From Pogona vitticeps (lineage: Eukaryota > Chordata > Lepidosauria > Squamata > Agamidae), in assembly GCF_051106095.1 (NCBI RefSeq), contig NC_135783.1:65349447-65413446 (forward strand): 64,000 nt of DNA, given 5' to 3'. Both the position numbers and the translations under genes were made by a program. Positions 26,641-39,773 of this stretch are shown one piece after another (position 1 is the stretch's first letter; the number at the start of each line of letters is the position of its first letter). The notes under the pieces were generated by a model that was given only the letters and a program-made list of their open reading frames with translations, was not told where the DNA came from and did not search any database.

Positions 26641-26825
26641 TTTGCAAAATGAAACAGCCAGAACTTATGCATATTTGCGGGTCCTCTTGTGAAACCTATT
26701 CCTGCTTTAACAGCTGACTGTAGCGCAGCAAAGCATCTTCTGTGGATATGTAATTATACATATAAATATATGTATGATACATGAAATATTTAGAGCTATT
26801 CATAATTTTAATTGAATTATACATA

Positions 26826-28130
<1,305 letters not shown>

Positions 28131-31100
28131 AAATTCCCGAGAGGGTTTTTTTTTCTAATTCAGGTGAGCTGTTACATTATAAGCGACAGAAATGCATTTT
28201 ATTGCAGTTTCTAGAATTAGTTTTATTTCTTTTCATTGTTGGTCATAGAAAATTTGCTTAAATAAAAATTAAAAATATTATAAAATACTTTAATCCATTT
28301 TATTGTATTAAACTAGCCTTAATGAACATCCTTTTTTCTATGTGTGTACCACATCTTCTGAGATTGCATTAACTATTGTACAGATGGAATTTACTTGCAC
28401 AATACGTTTCCCATCCTCTTTTCCCCTCAAAATCCCCAATATGTTCCAGAAGGTCTCCCAGCTTCCAGAGTACATAGTGGTGGAATGAAAAGAGGGTTTG
28501 CTGTTTAATCAATGGACACACAACTGAATTACATTCTTACGCTCAGCACAAGTATCTTTTTCTTCTCTCCTTATTTGTGTACCATCCATATGTTTCAACT
28601 ATATACCTCTTTAAACAATAGAAAGCTGCCTTACTTGGAACACTGAGCCATCTAGATCTGCCTCCTATATAATGACAGCAGGTCTCCGAATTTTAGAGAA
28701 ACAGCCATGGCAACACTGATTCGTTTCACAAGAAATGAACAAGAACCCCATGCATGTCCTGTGCTACTTGTATGGTCCTTCCTTTCAGCTTCTCCATTTC
28801 TGTCATAGCTACTTTCACCTGTGTTCTCTCATTCTGAACAATTTGGGCAGAAAAAGAACACAAGTATTCTCCCTTCAGAATATTTGTCAGAGATCAGCCA
28901 TGTAGGCTGGCTAGCTAGCTCTAACGATTTGGAAAAACTGGTACTTACTCCACTACTTATCTGGGCAGAAAAAGAATAATTCAGATACAATGGTTGAAGG
29001 ATTTTACTATCTCTTCTTCCACTGCTTGGGCAAATGTTTGAGATCACCACTTTAAATGCATTTTGTTTGTACCACATAACATGCTTATACAGCTCCTTTC
29101 TTGTAAGGGTACTGTTATGACCTGCTTTAGAAAAAAAGATGAAGTTAACACTGTGCTATCCATCCATCTCTCTCCCCCCCCCCACCATTTACCAAGAGTT
29201 TTATTTCTCCATGATAGGGCTTCCATGTTCCTGCCTGATTCTCAGTGCCTTTCTTCGGGTATAGTTTAAGCTTACTGCAGCACTGTAGAGTGCTATATTT
29301 GTGATTTCTTGTGAAAATCACATTCTAGACGCCTGTGACTGCTTGCACTTTCCGATCTGAAAAGGTGCTGTGGAAAGAGTTAATTTATGATACTGCCCCC
29401 ACCACCAGAGTTTTAATTTAAAAAATGGGAAGCTTGGGGCAGGGCAGACTGCTTGCCAGCATGGGGATAATTACAAAATGAAGTACAAATCACCTCTCAG
29501 CCACCTCATAAGTAGAGTATGGGCAAGAATTCTGAACTCCACTCATGAGAATATCTCTGAAATTTCTTCTCCATAGAAATTATCTTTGAAGGGAATTTCC
29601 ATTCTATCAAATTTATCTGAGAATGGTTGGAATTCCTACGGGAGAAATTTTTATCACAGCACTGTTTGGGACACTGGCTCCTATTAAAAGAATGCAATTG
29701 TAGAGAAAGGCTGCCTTGAGAGCAAATGAGACTGAAGGACAGCAAGTTGCAGGAGATAGAACCATAGGCAGTTTGTGAATGGAGATTCCTCCATCCCCAT
29801 TACATTAGAAAGTGATGTCTCTCTTCTCAGTCCACAAGCCATCCTTGAAAACAACACAAAGAGAGTGGGAGCGGCCTCCAGAGGAGCTAAGACCCCAGAG
29901 CACCAACATGCAAGGCTGAAGAAGCAGAGGAATCCAAAATGACTAAGTGCAACAGTTTGAACCCCTAAGACTTGTAAGACAGGAAGCAAACGCATTAGCA
30001 ATAGCTAGAGCTAGGAACCACCTACAGGGGAACTACGAAAGCTACATTCTCCTATAGTCTGACCTACAATTCTGATTCTGATCCACTGACTGCCATTGTA
30101 TCCCGCGTGGAGGATCCATGTGTGAAATGCTGTGTCCTCTACTATGTGCATTTATACATGTTCATTTTTAATGCATTCTTGTGACATGAGCATGTCAGGG
30201 CATGACTAAGGGGAAACTACAGGAAGATTTACACCAACAAGGGAGACTGCCTCATGGCAATAGTAGATGGAACAGGAGACACTCACAGACACCCTATAAA
30301 GCATTCCTGGCCAAGTTTGATGAGTAACTTTTGGAGCACTCAATTTTGGTTGCCAGTCACAAGCAGTTGTCCTGACTTTCTCTACCCAATCTTACTCCAT
30401 CCTCAAAGCGATCAGAGTAGGGACTGACCAACACATCACAATTGATTGTGCCCACCTGTCTGCTATTTTCGAGGCAGCTTTAAGATCAACAGTTTTATTT
30501 TCACATGTTAGTCAAAATTACAATTCACTTCATAACATTTGAACTTCAGGTGTATGTCATATTGTATATGAGTACATAGTGGGATCAGAGTGAAAATGGA
30601 TGCAGAGAATGACAATTGTATTACTAACACTGATCATAATTGTATAAATATCCTTTCAGTAAGTAAGGCAGTAAACATATGATAAGCATCTGTTACCCAA
30701 TATGCATGTTTGCCAATCAGTTTTATGACCTTTGAGTTCATCTTCCAAGAACGCCTTCATTGTACAGTTCTGAAACTTGAGTTCCCTTGTGTTTTCTGGC
30801 TTTAAAAAATGGCTATACACAAAACTATTGTGAATATCAGTCTACAGATATGTAAAGCATGCTCTGAAAACAATTTAATCTTTTTTTTGCTGAAATCTCT
30901 TGCTTGAAATTCCTTGATTCTGCAGATCTCTGAGATCACTGTTACACAGCACAACAATAAAATTTGGTGAAAATTACTTGGAAAGCCTATCTAGTTTTGG
31001 AGACCTGCTGAGTTAACTGTTTTCAACTAGAGGACCCAAATATGTCTCCATAAAGTATTTTCTTTTGCATAGAAACATTGGCTAGTGGGAAGCTGATATG

Positions 31101-31440
31101 GGAACTGTTAACTTTCTGTTTTGATCCAGCCTTTTCAGTCATGCATTGTTGCCTAACAGCTGCAAACAGTCTAAACAGCACTTGGAATGTTTGACTGGTT
31201 TCCATAGTAACAAACCCAACATAAAAGTTGCAGTTCCGCTAGATACTTCCTGGAGCTTATGAAATGTGAGTTGTTGCACAGTTTAAATGTATCTTAGCTT
31301 TAGCATTTATAGATTTGCTATTAGGTGGGCTAGGAGAGATACAGGGGCTTGCTTACTTGCTTGCTTACTTGTTTACTTGCTACTTTGTCACTTTTCTATA
31401 GCCTTTTTTGAAAAAAAAACAGCTCACGATTTACAAGACA
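28131..31440. other. Intergenic sequence, nothing recognised
   Basis: AT-rich with short frames of no recognisable family. A CAGTTC-type palindrome or a promoter could not be supported. A tetranucleotide-like CTTGCTTACTTG stretch at 31352-31382 is the only patterned part. Confidence 0.35.
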
Positions 31441-31479
31441 GTGGCATATAACTTGAAAAATTCAATTCAAACTGCCCTT

Positions 31480-31600
31480 AAGAAGTAACTTTTCAAAGTA
31501 ATAAAAAATAGTAAGAAGTTGCATTCTTGCCACTTCATTACTTTTGAAATGTAATTTGTTACACCATCATTACCAGACAAATAAAAAGTTACAGGCAGCT
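31480..31600. repeat. AGTAACT-type dispersed repeat, short copy
   Basis: AAGAAGTAACTTTTCAAAGTAAT...CATTACTTTTGAAATGTAATTTGTTACACCATCATTACC shows the recurring AGTAAC/GTTAC words also found at 37838-38785 and 53935-54350. Probably the remnant of a non-coding DNA transposon; superfamily not assigned. Confidence 0.45.
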
Positions 31601-32441
31601 TTGATATTTCTAATCCGATACTTCTGAGCTCTGAGCTGGCCTAGTCATTCATTGGGATTAATTCTATACTTGACCATGTTGGCTGGAAGTCTGCTGCTTT
31701 TTATGTATGAATGGGAAATTGTAAAAGTCACCACAGCTAAGTGATGAGGGTACCGGTTGAATGTCTCATCATGCATCCAGTTAATGTGACTGGAAAGCAA
31801 CAAGAACCTGGGCTATTATTTGTTGCGTCTGCAATTTCACGGCTGCACACTGTAAAAAGCAATAGGATGTTGGTCCTAGAAACTCAATGGCAAACAGTAT
31901 GGGATTTCTGGCAACTCTGAGTACATTCCACCTTGATTACCTCTACTTTGGATACTGCTAAATGTCTACCACTTTACCGGGAAGTCTAGCGTAGTGCCGA
32001 TTGTGAAAGTGCTGAAGTCGTTCAAATTGATTAATATCTCCTTTCAAGCACCCGTTGCAATAGGAAAGACCTTCCGTTTACAACTTTATGGCCAGAAATT
32101 AATAAGCTGCAGCACTAACAATTGACCTGATGGGTGGGAGAAAACAATCACCGAACATTTCAAAGCTTTGAAAATATGTGAATGTCAATTATATGTGAAT
32201 TTAATAAAAACAATAGCTCTGTAGAGTGATCTGTGACTGCTCATTTAATCATTTTACTTTAGGGTATGGTAGATGGGCTACCTGAAATACTGTTCTTTTC
32301 CATGGACTCTTCTGTGCCTACACAGCATCTTCTGGAACCTTCCAAAGCTAAAGCTTAGTATTTTGCTGAAGCCTACTCCCTTTTGCAGTATGCCCAATCA
32401 GCTGTTTCTGTCCATTTCTAGCAGTTCTTTCTCATCCGCCA

Positions 32442-32446
32442 ACTAT

Positions 32447-32481
<35 letters not shown>

Positions 32482-32560
32482 TACTCCGCCTATCTAGTCA
32501 TTTCGACCACTCTAGGCAGCTTACAACATAAAGGATAACAAGTTCAAGAACTAGGAAGCA
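32442..32560 (-). mobile_element. L2-like LINE 3'-end fragment in DIRS fossil 3
   Basis: (TTTA)n at 32442-32482 followed by TACTCCGCCTATCTAGTC...CACTCTAGGCAGCTTACAAC, the complement of an L2-like 3' UTR. It separates the presumed left repeat of the DIRS copy from its gag part. Confidence 0.6.
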
Positions 32561-33500
32561 TTGTTCTGGAACTCTCACCACATGGGTGATCACTTCTCTG
32601 ATATCTCCTTCATTTTTCCTTCTCCCTACTTAAAACAAGAGAAAGCAAAGGATTTCTTCTTCAGTTGCCTATTCTTCCTCCTTTGTGGTGCCCCAACCAC
32701 TTTTCAAAAAGTGTGCAGTGTGTAGCTCCGAGATTCCACTTTTGGGTATACACTCTCAGTGCCTCCTTTGCCAGCTTAGGTCCCACAACACTCAATCCTG
32801 TAACATTTGCCTGATGTTTTCTCCTCACACATCCTAAGAACACGGAGGCCAGGACTTCCTCCCAAAGGCAGGCTTTGTTCTTGGGAGAAAGTCTTTTGTG
32901 CACCGGACTTTCCATTGCCTTCATCTGTCATCTGTCACTTTTCCCCCTGTGGTTCCAACCACTCCAGTACCTTCAACCTCAGCCTCCAACCTAACTGTTG
33001 AACAGTTCTACTTCCAATTATAATACCAAAGTATAAAGGCAAAACATAACAGTATGTCCACCCCCTGAGGGTAAACCTAAAAAGAAAAAGGACCATATAT
33101 ACACAGGGCCACTGCCTGCTTCCTTTTCATTTCTGCTGCCTTTTCTCCACCAGACAAGACCCTCCATTACCTGCTTTCCTCATATGGTTTCAAAATAACC
33201 ACCACCACAGCATCACCATGTCATTCTTTGGAGGTTTTTCTTCTTGCCCTATCTGCCACCACCTTTGCAAAGAAGGACAAGGTCATGATGACTGCCTTCT
33301 TTTTCCATAGGGGAAATTGTCAACAAGTCCCCTTAGGGCTCTATTAATTCTTGACTCCCTAACTAATTCTCTACCTACTAGGACTAGGACTAGGTTCTAC
33401 CTCAATCCTATGAGTCTGGATCTCTCACCCCATAACTATACTGTTTCGATACTCTCCAGCTTCCTCTGACTTTCCAGGATTTAGATCTCCCTCTAATTAC

Positions 33501-33840
33501 TTGAGAGTCCCCTGGACTGCAAGGAGATCAAGCCTATCCATTCTGAAGGAAATCAATCCTGAGTGCTCACTGGAAGGACAGATTCTGAAGCTGAGGCTCC
33601 AATACTTTGTCCATCTCATGAGAAGAGAAAACTCCCTGGAAAAGACGCTGATGTTGGGAAAGTGCGAAGGCAAGAGGATAAGGGGATGGAAGAGGACAAG
33701 ATGGTTGGACAGTGTCATCGAAGCAACCAACATGAATTTGACCCAACTCCGGGAGGCAGTGGAAGACAGGAGGGCCTGGCATGCTCTGGTCCATGGGGTC
33801 ACAAAGAGTCAGACATGACTAAACTAAACAACAACAACAA
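33501..33840 (+). mobile_element. BovB (RTE) LINE 3' fragment, 5'-truncated
   Basis: A single open frame of 105 codons runs through the C-terminus of the BovB polyprotein: VPWTARRSSLSILKEINPEC, ILKLRLQYFVHLMRR, LEKTLMLGK, RWLDSVIEATNMNLTQLRE, RRAWHALVHGVTKSQT. These are the classical BovB C-terminal words. The 3' end ACTAAACAACAACAACAA is the normal BovB tail. Flanks CTAATTAC (33493-33500) and CTCATTAC (33841-33848) look like an 8-bp target duplication with one mismatch. The intact frame marks a fairly recent insertion into the older DIRS copy. Confidence 0.9.
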
Positions 33841-36132
33841 CTCATTACAGAGTGGGAATATGACCATAATCTTATGTGGGATACCATTCTTATTCCCCTT
33901 CTTACAACTGAAGATCACCCTCACATTATAAGAAGTACTGTATTACCGTCTTCCTTCTGAAGTTGATATTTGATTGCCTAGCCTACTCCAATGTTATGAG
34001 GTTAACATGAACTACCAAAAGGGATTGCAACTCAGCCACCAAAGAAGTCATAGAACCCGTTCCAGCAAAGTTCAGGCATACGAGTTTCCACATGAGATAC
34101 TTTATTGTCTCCAGAACAATTAGTGGATTATGCCCAATCCTAAACCTGAGAAACAACAATTCCTTTCATCACTTTCACTCTACAATCAGGCATCCCACTA
34201 CTCAGAAGTAAAGACTGGTTCATCACCAGAGATCTGCAGGTGCCATTTTTTCACATCAGTATCTGCCCTTTCTATAGAAGGTTCCTCAGATTCACAATCA
34301 CTCACAGCACCTACCACTTCAAAGACCTCAACTTTGTAAAGACTCTTGAGGCTATCCAGTACCCTAAGGGTCCTTGCAAAATGTATGGCCATTGAAGGGC
34401 ATTATTGTTTCCCCCTGTTTGGATGACTGGTTGATTATGGCATAATTCAAGTCTATCTTATGTTAGGATCACTCTTATGATGCTCGACAGACTGTCATCA
34501 CATATCCAAAAAAAAAAAATAAATCCTGTTTAAATCCACCTGAGTAATTGGTTTCATAGGGGCTGCATAAATTCCTGTAAGCTCACTATTTCAGGAGCCA
34601 GCAACATAACATCTTTCGTCCTTCGCCTTCTTCATCATCCAACACCTATGGTGAAACAGGCACAAGTGATTCTTGGTCTCATGCCCTCTGCTGTCACCTT
34701 GAGACTCCTCCAGCATTGGTTCATCAACAACTTCAAACTGTCTCATGACCACCCTCACCCATTTGTGTATGACATCCAGAATTTACCAATTTCTTCTGTG
34801 GTGGATGTCTTTAAGCAATCTCTTTGCAGGTCTCTACTTCAGATCACCCAGAGTATCTATTGTAGTAACAACTCTTAGCATGGGCTAGGGAGTCCATTGT
34901 CACAACTTTGACATACATAGCTGCCAGTCAACCATGGAGGCAGCCCTGGCACCAAACACCTGCAGCTCTTAGCACTGAGACCTTTTGAACACTTAAGCTT
35001 CTTCTACATGACTGCTGTGGCATTTATGTTGCTATATAAATATCTGACCTATTGCAGTACACCTCTAGCAAAACAATATGTTTTGGCAGACCTCCTCAGC
35101 ACAATCTCAGTTTCCACCAACAAGTGGAAGTTTCATCCTCAAATTCTACATTATCTGTTTCATAGATGAGGTGCTCTTCATCTAGACCTGTTCACCATGC
35201 CCCAAAACACTGAATGCTGGCAGTTCGATTCTAAAGACAGGTTTAGACTCAGTTTCCTTGGTGACACCTTAATCTAGTGGTCCTCTGACTTTCTCAGAAC
35301 ACCAGAACCTCCTGGATCTTTAAGTGGAGGCCTTTTCAACCCTTTCTTTGTGACTTCATCTAACATCTGGACTCACTAAAATTTGATATCACCACTCTTC
35401 TCAGCTTCTTACTGTCACTTGAAAACAAGGGCCTGTCCATGTCATCCATTCAAGTTTATCTTGAGTCCATCTCAACCTACAAATGGAAGTCTCATCACAC
35501 TTATATCTCATCACACATATGAAGGTTGCTTTTTTGGTCACCTTGACCTTTGCTAGATGAGATAGTGAGCTATATGTCCTCCATATGGATCTCTATACAA
35601 GATTTTCCAGAAATACAAAGTGGAGCTGCATCCAGATACTTCCTTCTTTCCTAAGTTTTCCCCCCTCTGGATTTCACTTGGGACAGAACTCAACTCCACC
35701 ACCTTTATCCCAACCTTCAGATACAGGTGGAACACAATGTCCACACTCTGGACTTGTGAAGCACCTTCATGTTCTATGTCTCCAGGACAAAACCCTAGAG
35801 ATAATCCCAGATACACTTTGTCTATTATAGGAACTGTAACAAAGATCTCCAATTTTCACCTCAATTTGTCTCAACGTGGGTCACTGGCACAATTAAATTA
35901 TGCTTTGAATTGGAACACCTCTCACTACCACAACCAATTTGCCTCACAACAGTGGCAGCTTTCTTCATGGACATAACCTAGCCAGAGATTTCTTCTACTG
36001 CTGTGTGGTCACAGCCTTCCATCTGCAAGGCTTTGTTATTTCCAGTTCTCTAGTGACATCTATCTGTCCACCACATGTGACCCAGTTAATCTGTCATTGC
36101 TGTCTGTTAACAAAGACCATGAAGAAGAAGAA

Positions 36133-36815
36133 GAGGTTGCTTACCGGTAACTATGGTTCTTCTTCATTGCCTCTGTGAATAACACCCTGGGTGATCCGCA
36201 CCTGCACAGAGCCTCATCGGAAAGTTCTAGAGCTTCTGCAGTAGCACAAAACACATTAGAATAAGGCCCCTCCCCCTTGTATAAGTACTGTGGTGCCAAG
36301 GCTCCCCTTTCAGTTTCTTTCAACCGCCGCGTTGAGAGCCTCATAGTTCTCCTTCTGTGAGTAAAAAAGAAAGGGAGTTCATCCTTGATTCCTTCCTGTT
36401 ATCAATCTTTTTTTTCCTTTAAACTTTTAGATCAAATTCATTATCATCAGAGATTTTTTCTTTTCTATTTCACATGGCCTCTGGCTGCAGGACCCCCCGC
36501 CCCCAAATAATCCTTTTTCTTCCTCCTCAAATTATTTTCTCTTATTCATGGCCCCTTTAGCCTTCCACTAAACATCTGATGTCCATCGAAGCCTTTTTGG
36601 TTCCAGAGCCTTCTCTACCTAAAAGACCTAAACAGCATAAATCTAAAGCTACAGTCATTTCTCAGCAGCCTCAACAAACTGCTGAATCAATCTCTATTGG
36701 TTCACCTTCTGATGAGCCAAGGTACTTTCTGATGAGGCTCCGCGCAGGCTCAGATCACCCAGGGTGTGAATCACAGAGGTCCACTCAAAGAACTACAATT
36801 ACAGGTGGGTAACCT
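36133..36815. mobile_element. DIRS-derived inverted unit at the right end of fossil 3
   Basis: Arms AGGTTGCTTACCGGTAAC... (36133) and ...CAATTACAGGTGGGTAACCT (ending about 36815) are inverted copies of each other, each carrying a (C)ACCCTGGGTGAT(C) inner block. The interior has the start of a gag-like frame (36579-36700). It is either the normal complex right end of a DIRS element or a shorter DIRS derivative nested in it. Confidence 0.5.
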
Positions 36816-37279
36816 GTCATTCTTTGAGTGTTCACCTGTGAAATCACATATCCCACCTGTCTTCCTCCATAATGTCTCTTGTTTCTTCTTTCAGGTAGAC
36901 TCAGAACTGAGAGAAACGGAGGGAAACAGCTGCTTTTGTGTACTGCAGAAGGGGGTAGATCCTCAGCAAAATGCTAAGCATCAGCTTTGGAAAGTTCTGA
37001 AGGATTCTGTGCATGTGCAGAATGACCTGTTAGTGTGAGTTCACAGTTTATTCAAAGATCCAGTTGCAGGTAAGCAACCTATTCTTATGTACATACTACT
37101 CCCATCTCTGCATTTAGTGGTTAACCATACATTTCATGAAATGTTGCAGATTCTGAAGAATAAACTTCTCATAGTAGTGATTGCAGAGGGTTGATGGGAT
37201 TGAATCCATAATCATTAGTTACCAATCAGTTTTTGAGGTTCTTCATGTAAGCTATGCATGGATTCTTAATACCCTAGGA

Positions 37280-37415
37280 CAGTGATCCCCAACCTTGGGC
37301 CTCAAGATGTTCTTGGACTACAACTCCCAGAAGTCTTCACCACCACCTCTGCTGGCCAGGATTTCTGGGAGCTGAAGTCCAAGAACATCTGGAGGCCCAA
37401 GGTTGGGGACCACTG
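37280..37415. mobile_element. hAT-type palindromic MITE, second subtype
   Basis: CAGTGATCCCCAACCTTGGGCCTC...GAGGCCCAAGGTTGGGGACCACTG, 136 bp. A perfect 8-bp duplication CCCTAGGA flanks it (37272-37279, 37416-37423). Same build and length as the copies at 16754, 17180 and 24300, with GGCCTC in place of GTTACTC in the arms. Confidence 0.85.
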
Positions 37416-37837
37416 CCCTAGGACACTATTAATAAAAATGTATCTACTGATGTAACTATTCTGAAATGCTCTCTTCCAAGACTGATGTCTTTCCTATCTG
37501 GAATTTCAGATTTACAAACCTCAGTAGTAAGCACAGAATTCATAAAGAACACCACAGCAATGTAGATTTATTCATAATTATAAGCTGAATTACTGCTGTA
37601 GTGCTGTTTGGTGATCTGGCACAACAGGACAGGAGATGAAATAGTAAGATTCCAAATTTTCACTGCATTATGGTTTGAAGAGCAATCATCTGGAGAAAGA
37701 GTTTGGGGAGAGAAAAGTAAAGCCATCACAAAATAATGTGCCCAAGTAACTTTTCTGCCAGAGATGAGTTTCAACATCAATAATTCATTCCTCTTGCTAA
37801 TTTCAGAATTTGAAAAGCGACCCTTTGCTGTGACTCA

Positions 37838-38785
37838 TTACAGTGTTGGAAAAGTAACTCACATTAGTTATTACGTTGTTTGCTACTTTTGTTTTACTTT
37901 ATGTTAGTTTCCATTAAAGATGTGCACAAACCAATAAACTGGTAGTTTGTGATGGTTCATGGTTCGTGACTGCCCACGAACCATGAACCGCAAGCTGTCA
38001 CACCCCTATCCCCAAAATGAACCAGTTCACAGTTCACTTTTTGGGTTTGTGCCAAGGGGGGAACTGCTTACCTGTCCCTTTCTCTTCCACTGCCATGATC
38101 AGCTCCTTACCTTATCTTAAAATTGCTGCTGCCACCGTAATCCTGCTGCATGTGTACATGTTCCTGCTGCTCAGCTAGGTAGCTGACACCTGTGCACACA
38201 CAGCTTGCAAGGACCCAGGTCTGCTGCCTGTGAGGCTTGTGGCAGCAGCAGCAGAGGAGGAGGAGGTGGTAGCAGCAACAGAAGCGGCAGTGGCAGAGGA
38301 GGAAGCAGTAGCAGCAGCTTCAATGTAGGGAGCCAATGGGGGCAGTGGGAGGGGGTTGGGCAGTCACCCCCTTTCACTGAAGAAAATGAAGCACTGAGGT
38401 GAAAAAAGTTTGGCGCTTTGTTTTGTTTCAGCAAAACAGGATCCCCTAAATGAACCAAAAAACTCAACCATGAACCATTCCAGTTTGTGAATTTTTCTGG
38501 CTGATGGTTCAGTTCGTGCTCATCCCTAGTTTTCTCTTAAAAAAATTTAAATTTAGAATTGGTAAAACATGACATAAACCTGGGGGGAAATCATGTCAAA
38601 ATGAATCTACAAATGCCTTAGAATGTTCTTTAAAAGTAACTTTGGAAAAGAAGTAGAAAATATTCCTTACACTAGTAAAGTAACTCTTCCTACACGTTAT
38701 ATCAGAGATGTTACTTTGCCATTACCTTAGAAGTAACTAATTGTAAACAACTACATTACTTGCAACCCATTACTTTTAATCTCTG
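37838..38785. repeat. AGTAACT-type dispersed repeat split by a MITE
   Basis: Left part GTTGGAAAAGTAACTCACATTAGTTATTACG (37845-37914) and right part ...AAGTAACTAATTGTAAACAACTACATTACTTGCAACCCATTACTTTTAATC (to 38785) have the same word content as the copies at 31480 and 53935. The segment 37915-38528 separates them. Confidence 0.5.
37915..38528. mobile_element. MITE with ends like the 6666 element, GC-rich core
   Basis: Left end TAAAGATGTGCACAAACC, right end GTTCGTGCTCATCCCTA, inverted relatives of the TAGAGATGGGCATGAATC end at 6666. Subterminal GGTTCATGGTTCGTG and its complement recur. The core at 38230-38330 is a GCAGCAG/GAGGAGG-type simple stretch. Eight-base flanks GTTTCCAT and GTTTTCTC match at only five positions, so the duplication is uncertain. 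Confidence 0.5.
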
Positions 38786-38945
38786 GTTTATATTTATCAC
38801 TGAAGACTGCTCAACAGAGTCAGAGAAACTTTGGTGAAACCAGTTAAATATATGATAGGAAGCTAACCTATATGAATTAAATATTGGAGTAAGGCTTTCT
38901 TCTCCCTTTCTTCACTTTAATTTAAATATTCTGTTTTATATGCAG

Positions 38946-39646
38946 AGTGACTAATATTCTCCATGGCAGAAAAACAACAACACTACAGCCTTACAGATCT
39001 CTTAGATCAAGTGGAAAAGGCCCACAAAGCTGAAATTCAGCTTTACACTTCAGGTCACCTAAACCACAACAAACTTTTCAGGCCCCGAGGATTGATAAAA
39101 CATAACTACTGGGGAAGTGCCCAAAAACCTGCCCTACTCCTCAGAAGACCTCAGTTCACTGCACCCACCCAGGCATCCCAGAAGACAAAGCATTCTTTGA
39201 CCAGTAAAAATGACACACCAACACCCACTCGTGTCCGATCAGCTTCGCATTTGTGTTGGCAACCTTGGACCTCCAGGGCCACCTCTGTGGCTCTGGCCAG
39301 TGTTCCAGTCAGTGGTGCAGCTTTAACAGTACCAAGAAAGGAGATTCCTGAGGAAGAAGAGGAGGGAGAAGGCTTGTTTAGAAGGAAACTTATAAAGGAT
39401 GAGCTGGATGTTCCAGAGATGAAAATTTTGAAACACAAACCAATCAAGAACAGTCGGCTTTGTGTACTGAAGGAGACTAATGACGAATACCAGTTCCTTC
39501 CTTCCTACTTGGCTGGTGTGACCAAAACAGACCAGTATCACAAATTCATGCAATTTGAGAAAGATATTATAGGCAAACAGGATTTGCTGGAGAATGACTG
39601 TGTCGGAAGCAAATCATCAGAGCAGCATGAGAGGAAATTGGCTCAG
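38946..39646 (+). CDS. C6orf118: C6orf118 orthologue, first coding exon (ATG at 38963)
   Basis: The ATG at 38963 opens 228 codons: MAEKQQHYSLTDLLDQVEKAHKAEIQLYTSGHLNHNKLFRPRG... to ...HERKLAQ, then a GTCAGT donor at 39647. YTSGHLNHNKL, SYLAGVTKTDQYHKFMQFEKDIIGKQDLL and GSKSSEQHERKL match the human C6orf118 protein, which carries a TSNAXIP1-type N-terminal domain. An acceptor-like pyrimidine tract ends in AG at 38944-38945, and an in-frame TGA at 38948 lies between it and the ATG. So bases 38946-38962 are probably 5' UTR in an exon that follows an untranslated exon upstream. The middle (residues ~65-150) is low-complexity and rich in Ser, Thr and Glu, including an acidic run before GLFRRKLIKDEL. 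Molecular function is not established. The frame continues 20 codons past the donor, which I read as intron. Confidence 0.88.
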
Positions 39647-39718
39647 GTCAGTAAACAGATGGAGGGAATTATGAAGAAGACACTGACATGCTCCCAGATC
39701 ATGTGAATTTTTGCAATA

Positions 39719-39720
<2 letters not shown>

Positions 39721-39771
<51 letters not shown>
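39721..39771. repeat. (GT)n microsatellite after C6orf118 exon 1
   Basis: A pure run of about 25 GT units begins 75 bases after the exon 1 donor. Intronic (GT)n this close to a donor can influence splicing; here that is only a possibility. Confidence 0.95.

Positions 39772-39773
<2 letters not shown>

Larger units (their letters stand above)
21133..26660 (+). other. PDE10A: Probable long 3' UTR of PDE10A
   Basis: About 5.5 kb of AT-rich, open-frame-poor sequence follows the stop codon. Mammalian PDE10A transcripts also carry a 3' UTR of several kilobases. The stretch near 26.24-26.66 kb is rich in ATTTA/TGTAAATA-type words and ends with AATAAA, as real 3' UTR ends do. A MITE (23559), a CR1 tail (24112) and a hAT MITE (24300) lie inside. 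They are either transcribed in the UTR or mark use of an earlier, unrecognised polyadenylation site. The extent is inference. Confidence 0.5.
32290..37085 (+). mobile_element. DIRS-type retroelement fossil 3, the most complete copy
   Basis: Parts in order: a left terminal-repeat-like stretch (32290-32440); gag with a zinc-finger-like block (about 32680-32900, including SSHILRTRRPGLPPKGRLCSWE); reverse-transcriptase blocks (about 34040-34450); and a tyrosine-recombinase region (about 35300-36120, including LENKGLSMSSIQVYLESIS). Inverted terminal arms lie at 36133-36200, 36750-36815 and 37030-37080. The copy is interrupted by an L2-like tail (32442-32560) and a BovB fragment (33501-33840). It has many breaks and is old. 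Confidence 0.75.

Noticed and set aside
38171-38467. Leu/Pro-rich and Ser/Gly-rich frames as a signal-bearing small protein
   Set aside because: They arise from the GCAGCAG/GAGGAGG core of a MITE and have no conserved features.
39647-39706. C6orf118 read-through to a short C-terminus ending CSQIM
   Set aside because: A GTCAGT donor at 39647 and the match of the next exon to the family signature show that this is intron.
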